Shown in pieces: positions 36,395-45,859 of a DNA stretch of 64,000 nucleotides. The notes under the pieces were generated by a model, which had not been told where the DNA came from, searched no databases, and saw only the letters and a list, made by a program, of their open reading frames with translations. The stretch comes from Leptospira gomenensis. Its GTDB lineage: Bacteria > Spirochaetota > Leptospiria > Leptospirales > Leptospiraceae. Both the position numbers and the translations under genes were made by a program. The DNA lies in NCBI RefSeq assembly GCF_004770155.1, contig NZ_RQFA01000028.1, forward strand, positions 130,704 to 194,703, given 5' to 3'. The stretch's first letter is position 1, and each line of letters starts with the position of its first letter.

Positions 36395-36623
36395 CTTATA
36401 GAATTAAAAACGGCCGAATACATCGGCACGGACATACTATGACCTCGAAAAAAGAATCGAACCTACTTCCAAGGAAGAACCTCTCCTACCGTAAACCGAA
36501 AAGGCGATCATTCCCGTTTCTGAAAAATGATTGCTCGAATCCGGAGGCCGCGCGCTCCTAATCCAATGTTCGTCTAACGGAATCCTGTGTTCCGGTTTTG
36601 CCCCGATTTTCCAAGGAAACATT

Positions 36624-37889
36624 ATGAAATCCTCATTTACTAAATATCAGACATTCGTGATCGCCTTATTGGCGTTCGTTCAATTCACCGTCGTTCTCGA
36701 CTTTATGATTCTATCTCCTCTCGGAGTCCAGGTGATGGAATCTCTGAAAATCTCGACGGATCAGTTCGGATTGGTAGTTTCCGCATACGCGTTCAGCGCC
36801 GGTTTCGCGGGGATTCTTTCCGCGGGATTCGCGGATAAATTCGATCGAAAGAAGTTCCTTCTGTTTTTTTACGCAGGTTTCGTCCTTGGAACCGCGTTAT
36901 GCGGCATGGCCACTTCGTACGATTTCCTTCTTTTCGCGAGGATCGTAACCGGTCTTTTCGGAGGCGTCATCGCATCGGTGAGTTTCGCGATCATAGCGGA
37001 TCTTTTCCCGCTCGAAACCAGAGGAAGGGTGATGGGTTTCGTCATGACGGCGTTCGCCGCAAGTCAGGTGTTCGGTCTTCCGTTGGGAGTGTTTATCTCC
37101 AACCACTGGGGCTGGCAATCCACGTTTTGGCTGATCACGTTCGTAAGCGGCGCGGTGGGAATTCTAATTCTCTTATCCTTACAACCGATCGACGCGCATC
37201 TCAAAGCGAAAAACCAGAAAAACGCGCTCCTACATCTTTTACAGACCGCAGGAAGAAGAAGTTATTTTCCCGGTTTTATCGCCACCATGTTCCTCGCGAC
37301 GGGAGGATTTATGCTGATGCCTTTCGGAAGCGCGTTCACCGTTCACAATCTCAAAATTCCTCTCACAGATCTTCCTATGATTTATATGATCACTGGAATC
37401 GTAAGCATCGGAGCGGGTCCGATTCTGGGACGCGCGGCCGATTCCTTCGGCAAGTACGTCGTTTTCGCGGGCGCGTCGATCGCCGCGATCGCGATCATTC
37501 TACTGTATACGAGAATGGGGGCCACTCCTCTTTGGCTGGTCATACTGATCAACTCATCGCTTTTTATACCGATCACGGGAAGGGTAATTTCGGCTAACGC
37601 GTTGACGTCCGCGGTTCCCGATATTCCGGACCGGGGTGCGTATATGGCGATCAGCTCTTCCCTACAACAGTTTTCGGGAGGAATCGCCGCTTATTCCGCG
37701 GGCTGGATCGTGGTCCAAACTCCGAGCGGATATCTGAAAGGATACGAGACTCTGGGATACGTCGTCGCGGTTTCGATAACGGTAACCGTTTTTCTGATGT
37801 ATCGCGTGGATCGACTCGTATATTCCAAATCCAATCCTACGAACAAACAGAATCCTCCCCTGGAGCCGGAAGTTTCATTAGAAAGTTAG
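36624..37889 (+). CDS. MFS transporter (drug-efflux type)
   Basis: From ATG 36624 the protein has about 421 residues and 12 membrane helices. The loop between helices 2 and 3 reads GFADKFDRKKFLLFF, matching the MFS signature, and motif C-like G-rich helices follow (GLFGGVIASVSFAI). The type fits a multidrug or arabinose-like efflux pump of the inner membrane. Its divergence from soxR suggests export of redox-active compounds under SoxR control. The exact substrate is not readable. Confidence 0.88.
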   Translation: MKSSFTKYQTFVIALLAFVQFTVVLDFMILSPLGVQVMESLKISTDQFGLVVSAYAFSAGFAGILSAGFADKFDRKKFLLFFYAGFVLGTALCGMATSYDFLLFARIVTGLFGGVIASVSFAIIADLFPLETRGRVMGFVMTAFAASQVFGLPLGVFISNHWGWQSTFWLITFVSGAVGILILLSLQPIDAHLKAKNQKNALLHLLQTAGRRSYFPGFIATMFLATGGFMLMPFGSAFTVHNLKIPLTDLPMIYMITGIVSIGAGPILGRAADSFGKYVVFAGASIAAIAIILLYTRMGATPLWLVILINSSLFIPITGRVISANALTSAVPDIPDRGAYMAISSSLQQFSGGIAAYSAGWIVVQTPSGYLKGYETLGYVVAVSITVTVFLMYRVDRLVYSKSNPTNKQNPPLEPEVSLES

Positions 37890-38225
37890 AATATTCAATA
37901 ATAAAAATATGTTTTTATTTGGGGGGCGGTTTTTTAAACGCGAATTCTGACCGAGTAAAAGCGGCGGAAACGAAAAATGGAAACGCGCACTCCGTTTCGA
38001 GAGGAGCCGCTCAGAACGTCTTACCATGGGATTTCGATTTTTATCGCGGATTTTCAAAAACATCGTCCTTTTTTAAAACGACAAAAAAACCGCACCTACG
38101 ACGGAAAGTCGGTTTCCCGATTTTCCGGGTCCGAATTGTTCTTGATTTATAAGATCCGGTTTCTTATCTCATACCAGGACAAGGAATTCTTTCGAAAATA
38201 AGAAATCGTTTTCGTCCTTTATAGT
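37890..38225. other. intergenic region, no gene seen
   Basis: This 336-base gap separates the MFS gene from an FG-GAP lipoprotein gene on the same strand. Short frames in it have no ribosome site or motif. I see nothing more in it. Confidence 0.4.
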
Positions 38226-39962
38226 ATGGATTCAGTCCGTTTCGAAACGTCCTTATCTACCGTCAAACGCCGCAAAAAACAAACCTTTTCCGTTCGTTTC
38301 GTTTTGATGCTTTTGTTGTCCACTTTCGGTTGTGTAAAACCGATTTACAACGGGGAAATCCCTTTTTCCAAAGCCTGGTGGGAGTTGAAACTTCTTTCTT
38401 GTACGTTCACCGGTGCTTGTGTGGACGATTCCCCTCCTTCCGTTTCGGTTATCAATCTTACGGCGACCCGCACTTCCTACTTAGAATCAGGATTTATCGT
38501 AGGCACGGCTTCGGACGACGATTCTCTTTCACAGGTGGAAGTCAGTCTGGACTCGGGTCCGTTTTTTCCCACGCTCGGTTTGACGCAGTGGCGTTTCGCG
38601 GTTCCGCTTTCCTGGAGAGAAGGAAGTCTTCATACGGTTCGGATAAGGGCGTTGGACTTCGGAGGAAACGTTTCTCCGATCCTCGATTTTTCCGTGCGTA
38701 AAGGAAACAACAAAGACGCGAACGGAGACGGATTTCCGGATGCGGCCGTGTTAGCTACGTTATTCGGCATCGATAGAAGCGGGAGTGTTTATCTCTATTA
38801 CGGTTTAGACAGAAATTCCGTTAATCCGACAAACTTCTCCGATGCGAACGTCACGCTCAGCGGCGCGGCCAATAACTCGTTCGGATATGCGCTTCGATTG
38901 GCGGACGTAAACGGAGACGGATACGCGGATCTGATCGCCGGCGCCTCTTTGGAATACGGAGGCGGAAACGGAAATCTGTATATCTTTTATAGCCGAGGTC
39001 AAATTGGGATCGTGGGAACCAGTTATCTCGACGCGGATCTCGTCTTAAATGCGGGAGCGAATACGCTTCTCGGATACGGAGTTGCGGTAGGAGACGTCAA
39101 CGGGGACGGAATCATGGACGTCGCCGGAGTGGGATATTCCGGAACCGGAATCGCGCGAATCTACCACGGCTCTACGACCGGAGTTTCCACGACTCCCGAC
39201 ACGAGCATCAACGGACCGGGAAGTAACTTCGGCTCCGCCGTAGAACTCGGAGATTTTAACGGGGACGGGTTTGCGGATCTTGTGGTAAACGACAATATCT
39301 TTGCAGGCAATGCCGGTAGAATCTGGATTTTTCAGAGTACGGGAGTTGCGGGAATTACGGCGACCAGCGTAGCCGGTGCGGCGATGACCCTCACCGGAGC
39401 GGGCGGAGGAAACCAGTTCGGAATCTCCATGGGAAGTGGGGATATCAACCGGGACGGGTTTGCGGATTTGGTCGTAGGAGCTCCCGCCCTCGGAGCCGCG
39501 TATATTTTTTTCGGAAGCGCGGTAGGATTGACCGGGACACTTTCCACGCACGCAAACCAAACCTTACCTGGGGCGGCCAGTTTTGGAGGTGGGATTGCCT
39601 TGGGAGATATGAACGGAGACGGATTTTTGGATCTTGCCGTACAATGCGCCACCTTTGCGGGCAACCAAGGAAGACTGGAACTTTACCCGTATTCCGGAGG
39701 AACGATTTCGACGACCGCATCGAATATCATTCTCGGAGAAGCGGCCGGGGACGTTTTCGGAAGTCCTACAATTTCCGATTTCAACGGAGACGGATTTGCG
39801 GATCTGCTCGCGGGGGCGCCCGGATACAATACGGCAGACGGAAGATTCTATTTTTTTAGAAGCACAGGCCTCGCGGGAATCGTTGCTCCTGCCGCCACGG
39901 GAGCCGACTTTTTCGTCAACGGAGCGGCCAATACCGAATTCGGAGCCAATTTCAACCGATAA
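38226..39962 (+). CDS. FG-GAP (integrin alpha-like) lipoprotein
   Basis: The 578-residue protein has an N-terminal basic stretch and a signal ending LLLSTFGC. From about residue 155 to the end there are seven FG-GAP repeats, each with a calcium-type loop DVNGDGYADLI, DVNGDGIMDVA, DFNGDGFADLV, DINRDGFADLV, DMNGDGFLDLA or DFNGDGFADLL. These make a seven-bladed beta propeller. It is likely on the outer surface. The ligand is unknown. Confidence 0.88.
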   Translation: MDSVRFETSLSTVKRRKKQTFSVRFVLMLLLSTFGCVKPIYNGEIPFSKAWWELKLLSCTFTGACVDDSPPSVSVINLTATRTSYLESGFIVGTASDDDSLSQVEVSLDSGPFFPTLGLTQWRFAVPLSWREGSLHTVRIRALDFGGNVSPILDFSVRKGNNKDANGDGFPDAAVLATLFGIDRSGSVYLYYGLDRNSVNPTNFSDANVTLSGAANNSFGYALRLADVNGDGYADLIAGASLEYGGGNGNLYIFYSRGQIGIVGTSYLDADLVLNAGANTLLGYGVAVGDVNGDGIMDVAGVGYSGTGIARIYHGSTTGVSTTPDTSINGPGSNFGSAVELGDFNGDGFADLVVNDNIFAGNAGRIWIFQSTGVAGITATSVAGAAMTLTGAGGGNQFGISMGSGDINRDGFADLVVGAPALGAAYIFFGSAVGLTGTLSTHANQTLPGAASFGGGIALGDMNGDGFLDLAVQCATFAGNQGRLELYPYSGGTISTTASNIILGEAAGDVFGSPTISDFNGDGFADLLAGAPGYNTADGRFYFFRSTGLAGIVAPAATGADFFVNGAANTEFGANFNR

Positions 39963-40013
39963 ACGAAGTCGTTTTTTGCAACCTCCGGGCCCATCCGATC
40001 TCCAAATAACCGT

Positions 40014-40781
40014 ATGCAAAAACAAACAACTTCCGACGAAAGAAACGATCGTCCCCGCAAATACAGGGCTCCCGACGCGGAACCGGGCGTCCACCCGGGG
40101 AGTTCCCACAGAGTCAGAAAAGTTCTCCGTTGGTTCGGAGGAATTTACGGAAGCCTCCGTTACAAAACCGAGGTACACGGTTTGGAAAACGTTCCCAAAG
40201 AAGGAACCGTTCTCGTACTCGTAAAACACCAAAGAAACGACGATATCCCGGTCGGATTGGCCAAAGCCCTGTATAAGGTGCGTTGGGATATCTGGGCGAT
40301 CATGAAGGATTCCATGGCAGCTCCGATGTTTTTCGATTTTTTTCTGAAATGCGGCGGAATTCCTCTCAACCGAAACGAACCTCGTAAAAGCAAACGAGAT
40401 CTTTTGTTCGCAAAAAAGACATTATACAACGGTAATATGCTCGTGATCTTTCCGGAACAAACGACGGTGCCTTACAAAATGGGCAAAGGAAGACCGGGCG
40501 CGTTTCGATTCATCGTAGGCAAACCGGAAAACCCTCTTCCGGTCCTTTGTCTCGGATTGGATTACAGACCGAAAGGATTTTTACGGAGAACCTCGCTTAC
40601 GATCCGGATCGGAGAAGTGAAACATCTTCACCCGGACGCGGATCCGGAGGAATTTTTACACGAAAGGATGCACGAGATCGCGACGTTGACGAATATGAAA
40701 TACCCGTTTCAGTTTAAAAAATCGGAAAAGGAATTCTCGGAAGAATCGGATTCCGCCAAAATTACGGAAACAGCACAATGA
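40014..40781 (+). CDS. 1-acylglycerol-3-phosphate acyltransferase (PlsC family)
   Basis: The 255-residue protein has the acyltransferase motifs in order: HQRNDD near residue 71 (H-x4-D catalytic), GGIPLNRN (block II), FPEQTTVPYKMGKG (block III, with E-Q where E-G is common) and a Pro-rich strand. It would transfer an acyl chain to lysophosphatidic acid at the inner face of the membrane. Its stop overlaps the start of the patatin-like gene (ATGA at 40778-40781), so both are translationally coupled, which points to a joint role in lipid turnover. Confidence 0.88.
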   Translation: MQKQTTSDERNDRPRKYRAPDAEPGVHPGSSHRVRKVLRWFGGIYGSLRYKTEVHGLENVPKEGTVLVLVKHQRNDDIPVGLAKALYKVRWDIWAIMKDSMAAPMFFDFFLKCGGIPLNRNEPRKSKRDLLFAKKTLYNGNMLVIFPEQTTVPYKMGKGRPGAFRFIVGKPENPLPVLCLGLDYRPKGFLRRTSLTIRIGEVKHLHPDADPEEFLHERMHEIATLTNMKYPFQFKKSEKEFSEESDSAKITETAQ

Positions 40782-41836
40782 AAATCCCCGAAGCGAGAGG
40801 CAACAAACGCGCGTTACTCGTGGAAGGAGGAGGAATGAAAGGAGCCTTCGCCGGAGGAGCATTACATTCTTTGCATACGTTGGTTTCTCCGAAACACTTC
40901 GACCTCGTGGTGGCCGTATCCTCTGGAGCGTGTTCCGCTGCCTATTACGTGACCATGCCCGAACCGGAACCGGAAAAAAATCTCAAAACCCTCGCCATCT
41001 GGTATTTCGAATTGGCGGGAAGAAAGTTGATTTCTCCGTTTCATCCTTTCCGCGGAAAGACGTTTTTGGATCAGGAATATCTTGTGGACGACCTATTCGG
41101 AAAAAAATATCCGCTTCCCGCGGAGAATTTCGAAAAGTCCGGACTACCCGAATTCCGCGTCGCCGTAAGTAATCTGCAAACCAGAACGATCGAATACGTG
41201 CGCGCCACTTCCTCGAACATATTCGATCTTTTGAAAGCAGCCACCGCGCTCCCCATCGCGACCCGAGGAAAACACAAGGTGAACGGAACAACTTACGCAG
41301 ACGCGGCGGTGCTCAACCCCCTGCCACTCGAGGATTTGATCGAAGCGGGATATAAGGATATTACGATAGTCTTAAATTCTCCCGTGGAACGTGTATCGCC
41401 CCCTTTCGGAATGTTCACGAGCCTTTTATCGTTTCCTAAGGATTGGAAAATGGCGAAACTCATGAGCCGCTGGCACCACCATCACTTCAACATCGCGAGG
41501 GCGGTCGCACAAAAACCTCCCGTCGGAGTCAAAATTCATACGATCTCGCCGGAAGAACCGTTGCCGGTAACTCTCGTAACGACGAACGGAAACAAACTCA
41601 GGGAAGCAGTAGAATTGGGAATTCGCAAAGGAGAAGAGATTTCCCGGATGTTACTAAAAACGTTTGCACCGCTTCGCGAATCCAAAGAAGGGGATTCGAA
41701 ACGAAAATCCAAAACCGGAACGGGCGCAAAAACAACGAAACTCGTAAGACCCGCACCGAAACGGAAAAAAACCGTCTCCAAAAATAAAAAATCGACCCAA
41801 CAGACCAAGCCTAAGACCGCAAAAACGAAAAAATGA
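40778..41836 (+). CDS. patatin-like phospholipase
   Basis: The 352-residue protein has the oxyanion loop LLVEGGGMKGAFAGGAL, the nucleophile elbow AVSSGACS (G-x-S-x-G becomes V-S-S-G-A) and the dyad Asp in YADAAVLNPLP. The strand order is that of the patatin/YjjU group. The last 60 residues are Lys/Thr-rich and probably disordered. It is joined by a 4-base overlap to the upstream PlsC gene, so it may remodel phospholipids. Confidence 0.85.
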   Translation: MKIPEARGNKRALLVEGGGMKGAFAGGALHSLHTLVSPKHFDLVVAVSSGACSAAYYVTMPEPEPEKNLKTLAIWYFELAGRKLISPFHPFRGKTFLDQEYLVDDLFGKKYPLPAENFEKSGLPEFRVAVSNLQTRTIEYVRATSSNIFDLLKAATALPIATRGKHKVNGTTYADAAVLNPLPLEDLIEAGYKDITIVLNSPVERVSPPFGMFTSLLSFPKDWKMAKLMSRWHHHHFNIARAVAQKPPVGVKIHTISPEEPLPVTLVTTNGNKLREAVELGIRKGEEISRMLLKTFAPLRESKEGDSKRKSKTGTGAKTTKLVRPAPKRKKTVSKNKKSTQQTKPKTAKTKK

Positions 41837-41974
41837 AACGAAGTGGAAATCGCATGCGATCGGACTTCGTTTTCCCGCACATTTGGAAACCGACGCCGGA
41901 GCGGATTTTCGTTTTCGAATCGGCGACAATCGAATTAGTTAAGAATTTCATGTTTTTCTCATACAAACAACGTC

Positions 41975-42005
41975 AAAAAAAACGCCGGAAGATAAATTTC
42001 CGACG
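41975..42005 (-). terminator. intrinsic terminator of the DoxX gene
   Basis: On the minus strand a stem (CGTCGGAA/TTCCGGCG, one mismatch) is followed by eight T. It lies 21 bases after the DoxX stop. Confidence 0.7.
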
Positions 42006-42025
42006 CGAAGGAACGTATAAACGAA

Positions 42026-42472
42026 TTACTGTTTGAGTTTTTCCATGATATAAGCGTCCACGGAATAGGCCCCTCCTCCCGCTATCAACAAGACGAGCGC
42101 CATAACGATCGCGAGTATATGATATTCAAAACCCTCTCCCGCCTGGTTTCCGAACCAATTCATGAAAAATCCGTTCTGCCTGACGAAAACGGCAGCTCCG
42201 ATCATGGTAAGCGCGATTCCGAACGCGGACAACTTGGTGCAAAAACCGAAGATGAGCCCGAGCGCACCGAAAAATTCCGCCAGAATCACGAGAAACGCGA
42301 CGAAGGAAGGAACTCCGATTGAATTAAAAAAAGAGATCGTCGCCCCGAAACCTGAACCGCCGAACCAGCCCAATAATTTTTGGGCGCCGTGCGGAAGTAT
42401 TACGATTCCGAGTCCGACCCTCACGAAAGTAAGAATAAGATTCGTATCGGTTTGAAAGATTTTTTCGATCAT
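42026..42472 (-). CDS. DoxX-family membrane protein
   Basis: The 148-residue protein has four membrane helices (LTFVRVGLGIVILPHGAQKLLGWF and SFVAFLVILAEFFGALGLIFGF among them). The HGAQKLLGWFGG segment is typical of the DoxX group. The ATG has AGGAG upstream. Family roles include redox or thiosulfate handling in a membrane complex. It stands alone next to an AraC regulator gene on the same strand. Confidence 0.88.
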   Translation of the reverse strand: MIEKIFQTDTNLILTFVRVGLGIVILPHGAQKLLGWFGGSGFGATISFFNSIGVPSFVAFLVILAEFFGALGLIFGFCTKLSAFGIALTMIGAAVFVRQNGFFMNWFGNQAGEGFEYHILAIVMALVLLIAGGGAYSVDAYIMEKLKQ

Positions 42473-42541
42473 TGAATTCTCCTAATGATGATCGAACTAT
42501 AGGGGAAGAAACCTGGAATGTAAATGGACGGTTTCGATATT

Positions 42542-43414
42542 TTACGGTGTTTTTCGTCCTGTGTTCCGGAAAGATTCGGGAGAAACTCCGCAACGAGCCC
42601 GGAAGTATCGACTAAAATAGGCGTTGTCCGAGAAACCCAATTCACATGATATTTGTGTAATATTCAAATTCGAATGTATAAGAAGACGTTTGATCTCCAG
42701 AGTCAAACGTTCGTGAACGACGGACTTCGCCGATTTGCCCAAGGTTTCGTGACAGATGCGGTTGAGAGTGTTCGGAGCGATCCCGAGTCTGCGCGAATAA
42801 AAGGAAGTGTTCCTTTGTTTTAGGAAATTTTCCTCCAGCAATTTCTGAAACCGAGCCGCGATCGGATCAGGCGGCAATACGTCCTCCGGAACCGAGTCGT
42901 ATTCCTTTTTCGCTTGAAAAAGAACCACCTGACTGAGTAAGGAAAGCATCCTTCGTTCCGAATTCCGCTCGTTTTCCTCCAAAAGCCTCGAAAAATCGGA
43001 ACGCAGACGTTTCGGATCGGAAAGGATCAACTTGGACTTCGCCGAACCGAATCTGAAATACGGGAGTTCCCGCAACATCGTAGGATTTCCGCCTTCTTCG
43101 GAAAAAAAATCCTGCGAAATTTTTAATGCGAAACCGCGGACCGGTGAAAGAAATTTCCACGAATGAACCTGTCCCGGTTTCAAAAAGAAAAGTGAATCGG
43201 ATTCGATCGAGAATTCCTGAAAGTCGATCGTATGAGTCCCTTTTCCTTTCAAAAAGAAAAAAAGCGCGAAATACGTATGCCTATGCGAGCTGTCATACTC
43301 TCGAAAATCGGGAGGCAGATCCTCCAATCTTCCCACATAAAATTTAGGTTCTGCGGAATCCGGTAAAACGTCTTCCAAATCCAAAACCGGAGGTTTGTGT
43401 TCGACCTTCGACAT
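42542..43414 (-). CDS. AraC-family transcriptional regulator
   Basis: The ATG at 43414 (AGGAG upstream) gives 290 residues. The first half is a cupin-like sensor (YFALFFFLKGKGTHTIDF and SLFFLKPGQVHSWKF). The second half is a double helix-turn-helix ending ITQISCELGFSDNAYFSRYFRARCGVSPESFR. It probably binds a small ligand in the cupin and controls nearby genes such as doxX, 69 bases downstream. Confidence 0.88.
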   Translation of the reverse strand: MSKVEHKPPVLDLEDVLPDSAEPKFYVGRLEDLPPDFREYDSSHRHTYFALFFFLKGKGTHTIDFQEFSIESDSLFFLKPGQVHSWKFLSPVRGFALKISQDFFSEEGGNPTMLRELPYFRFGSAKSKLILSDPKRLRSDFSRLLEENERNSERRMLSLLSQVVLFQAKKEYDSVPEDVLPPDPIAARFQKLLEENFLKQRNTSFYSRRLGIAPNTLNRICHETLGKSAKSVVHERLTLEIKRLLIHSNLNITQISCELGFSDNAYFSRYFRARCGVSPESFRNTGRKTP

Positions 43415-43712
43415 ATCGTTCCAACTCCTATCATCCGAACGGAAATGCAATTATTAACGAAGCGGTTTCTACGTTTTTTTATTTATAAACCGACTCCGCA
43501 AATCCAAAAACGACCCGAATCCTACGCGTTAGAAGCCGACGTCCTCGAAACATAAAAACGATCATTCTGATTTATTAAAACCCAGAATGCCCGGTTTATA
43601 AGCATAGCATAACGTGTTTTCTAGAACGCATATCATTACGTTTCGATAATAAAAGCGGAACCTTTGAAATGATTCTTGCAAACATTATTCGTCGAAAGGA
43701 CAAAAGACCAAG

Positions 43713-45845
43713 ATGCCCAAGACCAACTTCGACATACTCTGGATCATACTTTCTTCCGGACTCGTATTTTTTATGCAGGCCGGTTTTCTTTGTTTAGAGT
43801 CTGGTTTAACGAGAACGAAAAATTCGATCAACGTAGCGATCAAGAACATCACCGATTTCGGAATCGCCACTTTGATCTTTTACGCCGTCGGTTTCGGAAC
43901 TATGTTCGGAGCGAGCGCAAACGGTTTGATCGGTGTCGATAATTTTTTTCCGGCCTTCTCCACGGATCATCCCGAAATCGCGGTTTTTTTTCTCTTCCAA
44001 TTGATGTTCTGCGGAACCGCCGCCACGATCGTATCCGGCGCGGTCGCGGAGCGTATGAAATTCGGAGCTTATATCGCCGTGACCGCGGTCATTTCCTCCG
44101 TGATCTATCCGGTTTTTGGACATTGGGTTTGGGGAAAAGACCTTCAACAATGGGAAGTTACGACGGGCTGGCTCGGTAAATTAGGTTTCGTCGATTTCGC
44201 GGGTTCTACCGTCGTTCACAGCGTAGGCGGATGGGTCGGTTTAGCAGCGATGAAAATAATCGGAAATAGATCCGGAAGATACGAGGAAGACGGAAGCGTT
44301 CGTTACATAACGGGACACAACCTTCCCCTTGCCATGCTCGGAACTCTGATTCTCTGGCTTGGATGGATCGGATTCAACGGAGGAAGTACTTTGGCGTTCA
44401 CTTCTTTCGTTCCTAAGATCATCGTCAATACGATGTTCGCCGCAGCCGGAGGAATGGCGTCCGCCCTCGTATACGGATGGATCCGCCTCCGATACGCCGA
44501 AGCGACCTTACCGTTAAACGGCGCTTTGGCGGGATTAGTCGCGATAACAGCATCCTGTAACGCGGTAACTTCCTTCGACTCGGTAATCATAGGATTAGTT
44601 GCAGGAATCCTTATGTTCGAAACACGATCCTTCCTTGACAAAATCCGAATGGACGACGCAGTAGGCGCCGTTCCGGTACACTTAGCCGCGGGGATCTGGG
44701 GAACCGTCGCCGTTGGAATATTCGGAGATCTTAATATTATCGGTACCGGTCTGGATAGGACGGAACAGATTCAGGTGCAAACGATCGGAATCATTGTCTG
44801 CGGAATATTGGCCTTCGGCGTGAGTTTTTCCGTATTCAGTCTGATCAACCGATTTTTCGCCTTCCGAGTTTCGCAACAAAACGAATACCAAGGATTGAAT
44901 TACACCGAACACAGAGCCACTACGGAATTGATCGATTTGTTTTTAGAGATGGAATACCAAAAACGTACCGGCGATCTGAGTAAGGACCTTTCCATCGAGC
45001 CGTTTACGGAAGTGGGACAAATCGCGGAACGTTACAATCTCGTGTTAGGAAAAATCAGGATGAACCTGAGAGAAAAGGAAATTCTTACCAAACGACTCGA
45101 GGAAAATCTAAATCTAATTCAAAACGACCTATCCACCGCGAAAAAAATCCAATCGGGAATACTCTCTCAAAAAGATAGGAATATCGGTGAATTGGAAGTC
45201 ATAGTGAGTTATCTCCCGTTAAGCGAAATCGGAGGCGACTTTTTCGATATCATGGAACTGAAACCCGGGCTGACTCGCGTATTTTTGGCCGATGCTACCG
45301 GTCACGGAATCCAAGCCGCGTTGATAACGATGGCGATCAAGGCGATTTACGAATCTTTAAAACGGGGAATCTACACCGTGACGGAGATATTATATCACTT
45401 AAACAACGAGTTTCTACATACGTTCAAGAATTTGAATCAGTTCTTCACGTGTATAGTGGTAGACATCGACACTAATTCGGGTAACGTGCGTTATGCGTCC
45501 GCAGGGCATATTCCCCAGTATCTCGTCACAGAAAACGAAATGTATACGTTGGAAAAAACGGGAAGGATCGTGGGAGCGATTTCCAAAACCTCGTACAGCT
45601 CTAACGATATAAAGATCGCACCCGGTTGTAAGCTGATTCTTTTTACGGACGGTCTCGTGGAACAGTGGAATTCAGAAAAGGAGGAGTTCGGGGAAAACAG
45701 GGTGGAAACGATCGTTCGAACGTTTTATTCGAGATCGATACGCGAAGGAATCGATACGATCTTAAAAGAACAGGAACGTTTTTTATCTGGGGTTCCCAAA
45801 CAGGACGACATTTCGGTGATAGGAATCCACTGGAAACAAACTTGA
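43713..45845 (+). CDS. ammonium transporter fused to a PP2C/SpoIIE phosphatase
   Basis: The 710-residue protein has an Amt/Rh channel over residues 1-390 with 11 helices. Signature residues are present: Asp and His in FVDFAGSTVVHSVGGW, the second pore His in VPVHLAAGIW, and the FNGGST loop. Residues about 400-470 form a HAMP-like coiled linker (TEVGQIAERYN). Residues 480-710 are a PP2C/SpoIIE domain with GGDFFDI, LADATGHGIQAAL, FTDGLVEQ and KQDDISVIGI, so the metal-binding Asp residues are kept. The likely role is sensing ammonium and dephosphorylating a serine or threonine partner, for example an anti-anti-sigma factor. Confidence 0.9.
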   Translation: MPKTNFDILWIILSSGLVFFMQAGFLCLESGLTRTKNSINVAIKNITDFGIATLIFYAVGFGTMFGASANGLIGVDNFFPAFSTDHPEIAVFFLFQLMFCGTAATIVSGAVAERMKFGAYIAVTAVISSVIYPVFGHWVWGKDLQQWEVTTGWLGKLGFVDFAGSTVVHSVGGWVGLAAMKIIGNRSGRYEEDGSVRYITGHNLPLAMLGTLILWLGWIGFNGGSTLAFTSFVPKIIVNTMFAAAGGMASALVYGWIRLRYAEATLPLNGALAGLVAITASCNAVTSFDSVIIGLVAGILMFETRSFLDKIRMDDAVGAVPVHLAAGIWGTVAVGIFGDLNIIGTGLDRTEQIQVQTIGIIVCGILAFGVSFSVFSLINRFFAFRVSQQNEYQGLNYTEHRATTELIDLFLEMEYQKRTGDLSKDLSIEPFTEVGQIAERYNLVLGKIRMNLREKEILTKRLEENLNLIQNDLSTAKKIQSGILSQKDRNIGELEVIVSYLPLSEIGGDFFDIMELKPGLTRVFLADATGHGIQAALITMAIKAIYESLKRGIYTVTEILYHLNNEFLHTFKNLNQFFTCIVVDIDTNSGNVRYASAGHIPQYLVTENEMYTLEKTGRIVGAISKTSYSSNDIKIAPGCKLILFTDGLVEQWNSEKEEFGENRVETIVRTFYSRSIREGIDTILKEQERFLSGVPKQDDISVIGIHWKQT

Positions 45846-45859
45846 TACACGAACACCTC

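Larger units (their letters stand above)
36154..36623. other. divergent soxR / MFS control region
   Basis: This 470-base AT-rich gap contains two palindromes of the same form (36258-36273, 36379-36394) and the promoters of both genes. I see no gene in it. An open plus-strand frame from 36531 runs into the MFS gene, but AAGGAA and the ATG at 36624 decide the start. Confidence 0.6.

Noticed and set aside
43451..43712. sigma-54 promoter before the Amt fusion gene
   Set aside because: A TTGC is present but no GG at the required distance upstream, so the pattern fails.
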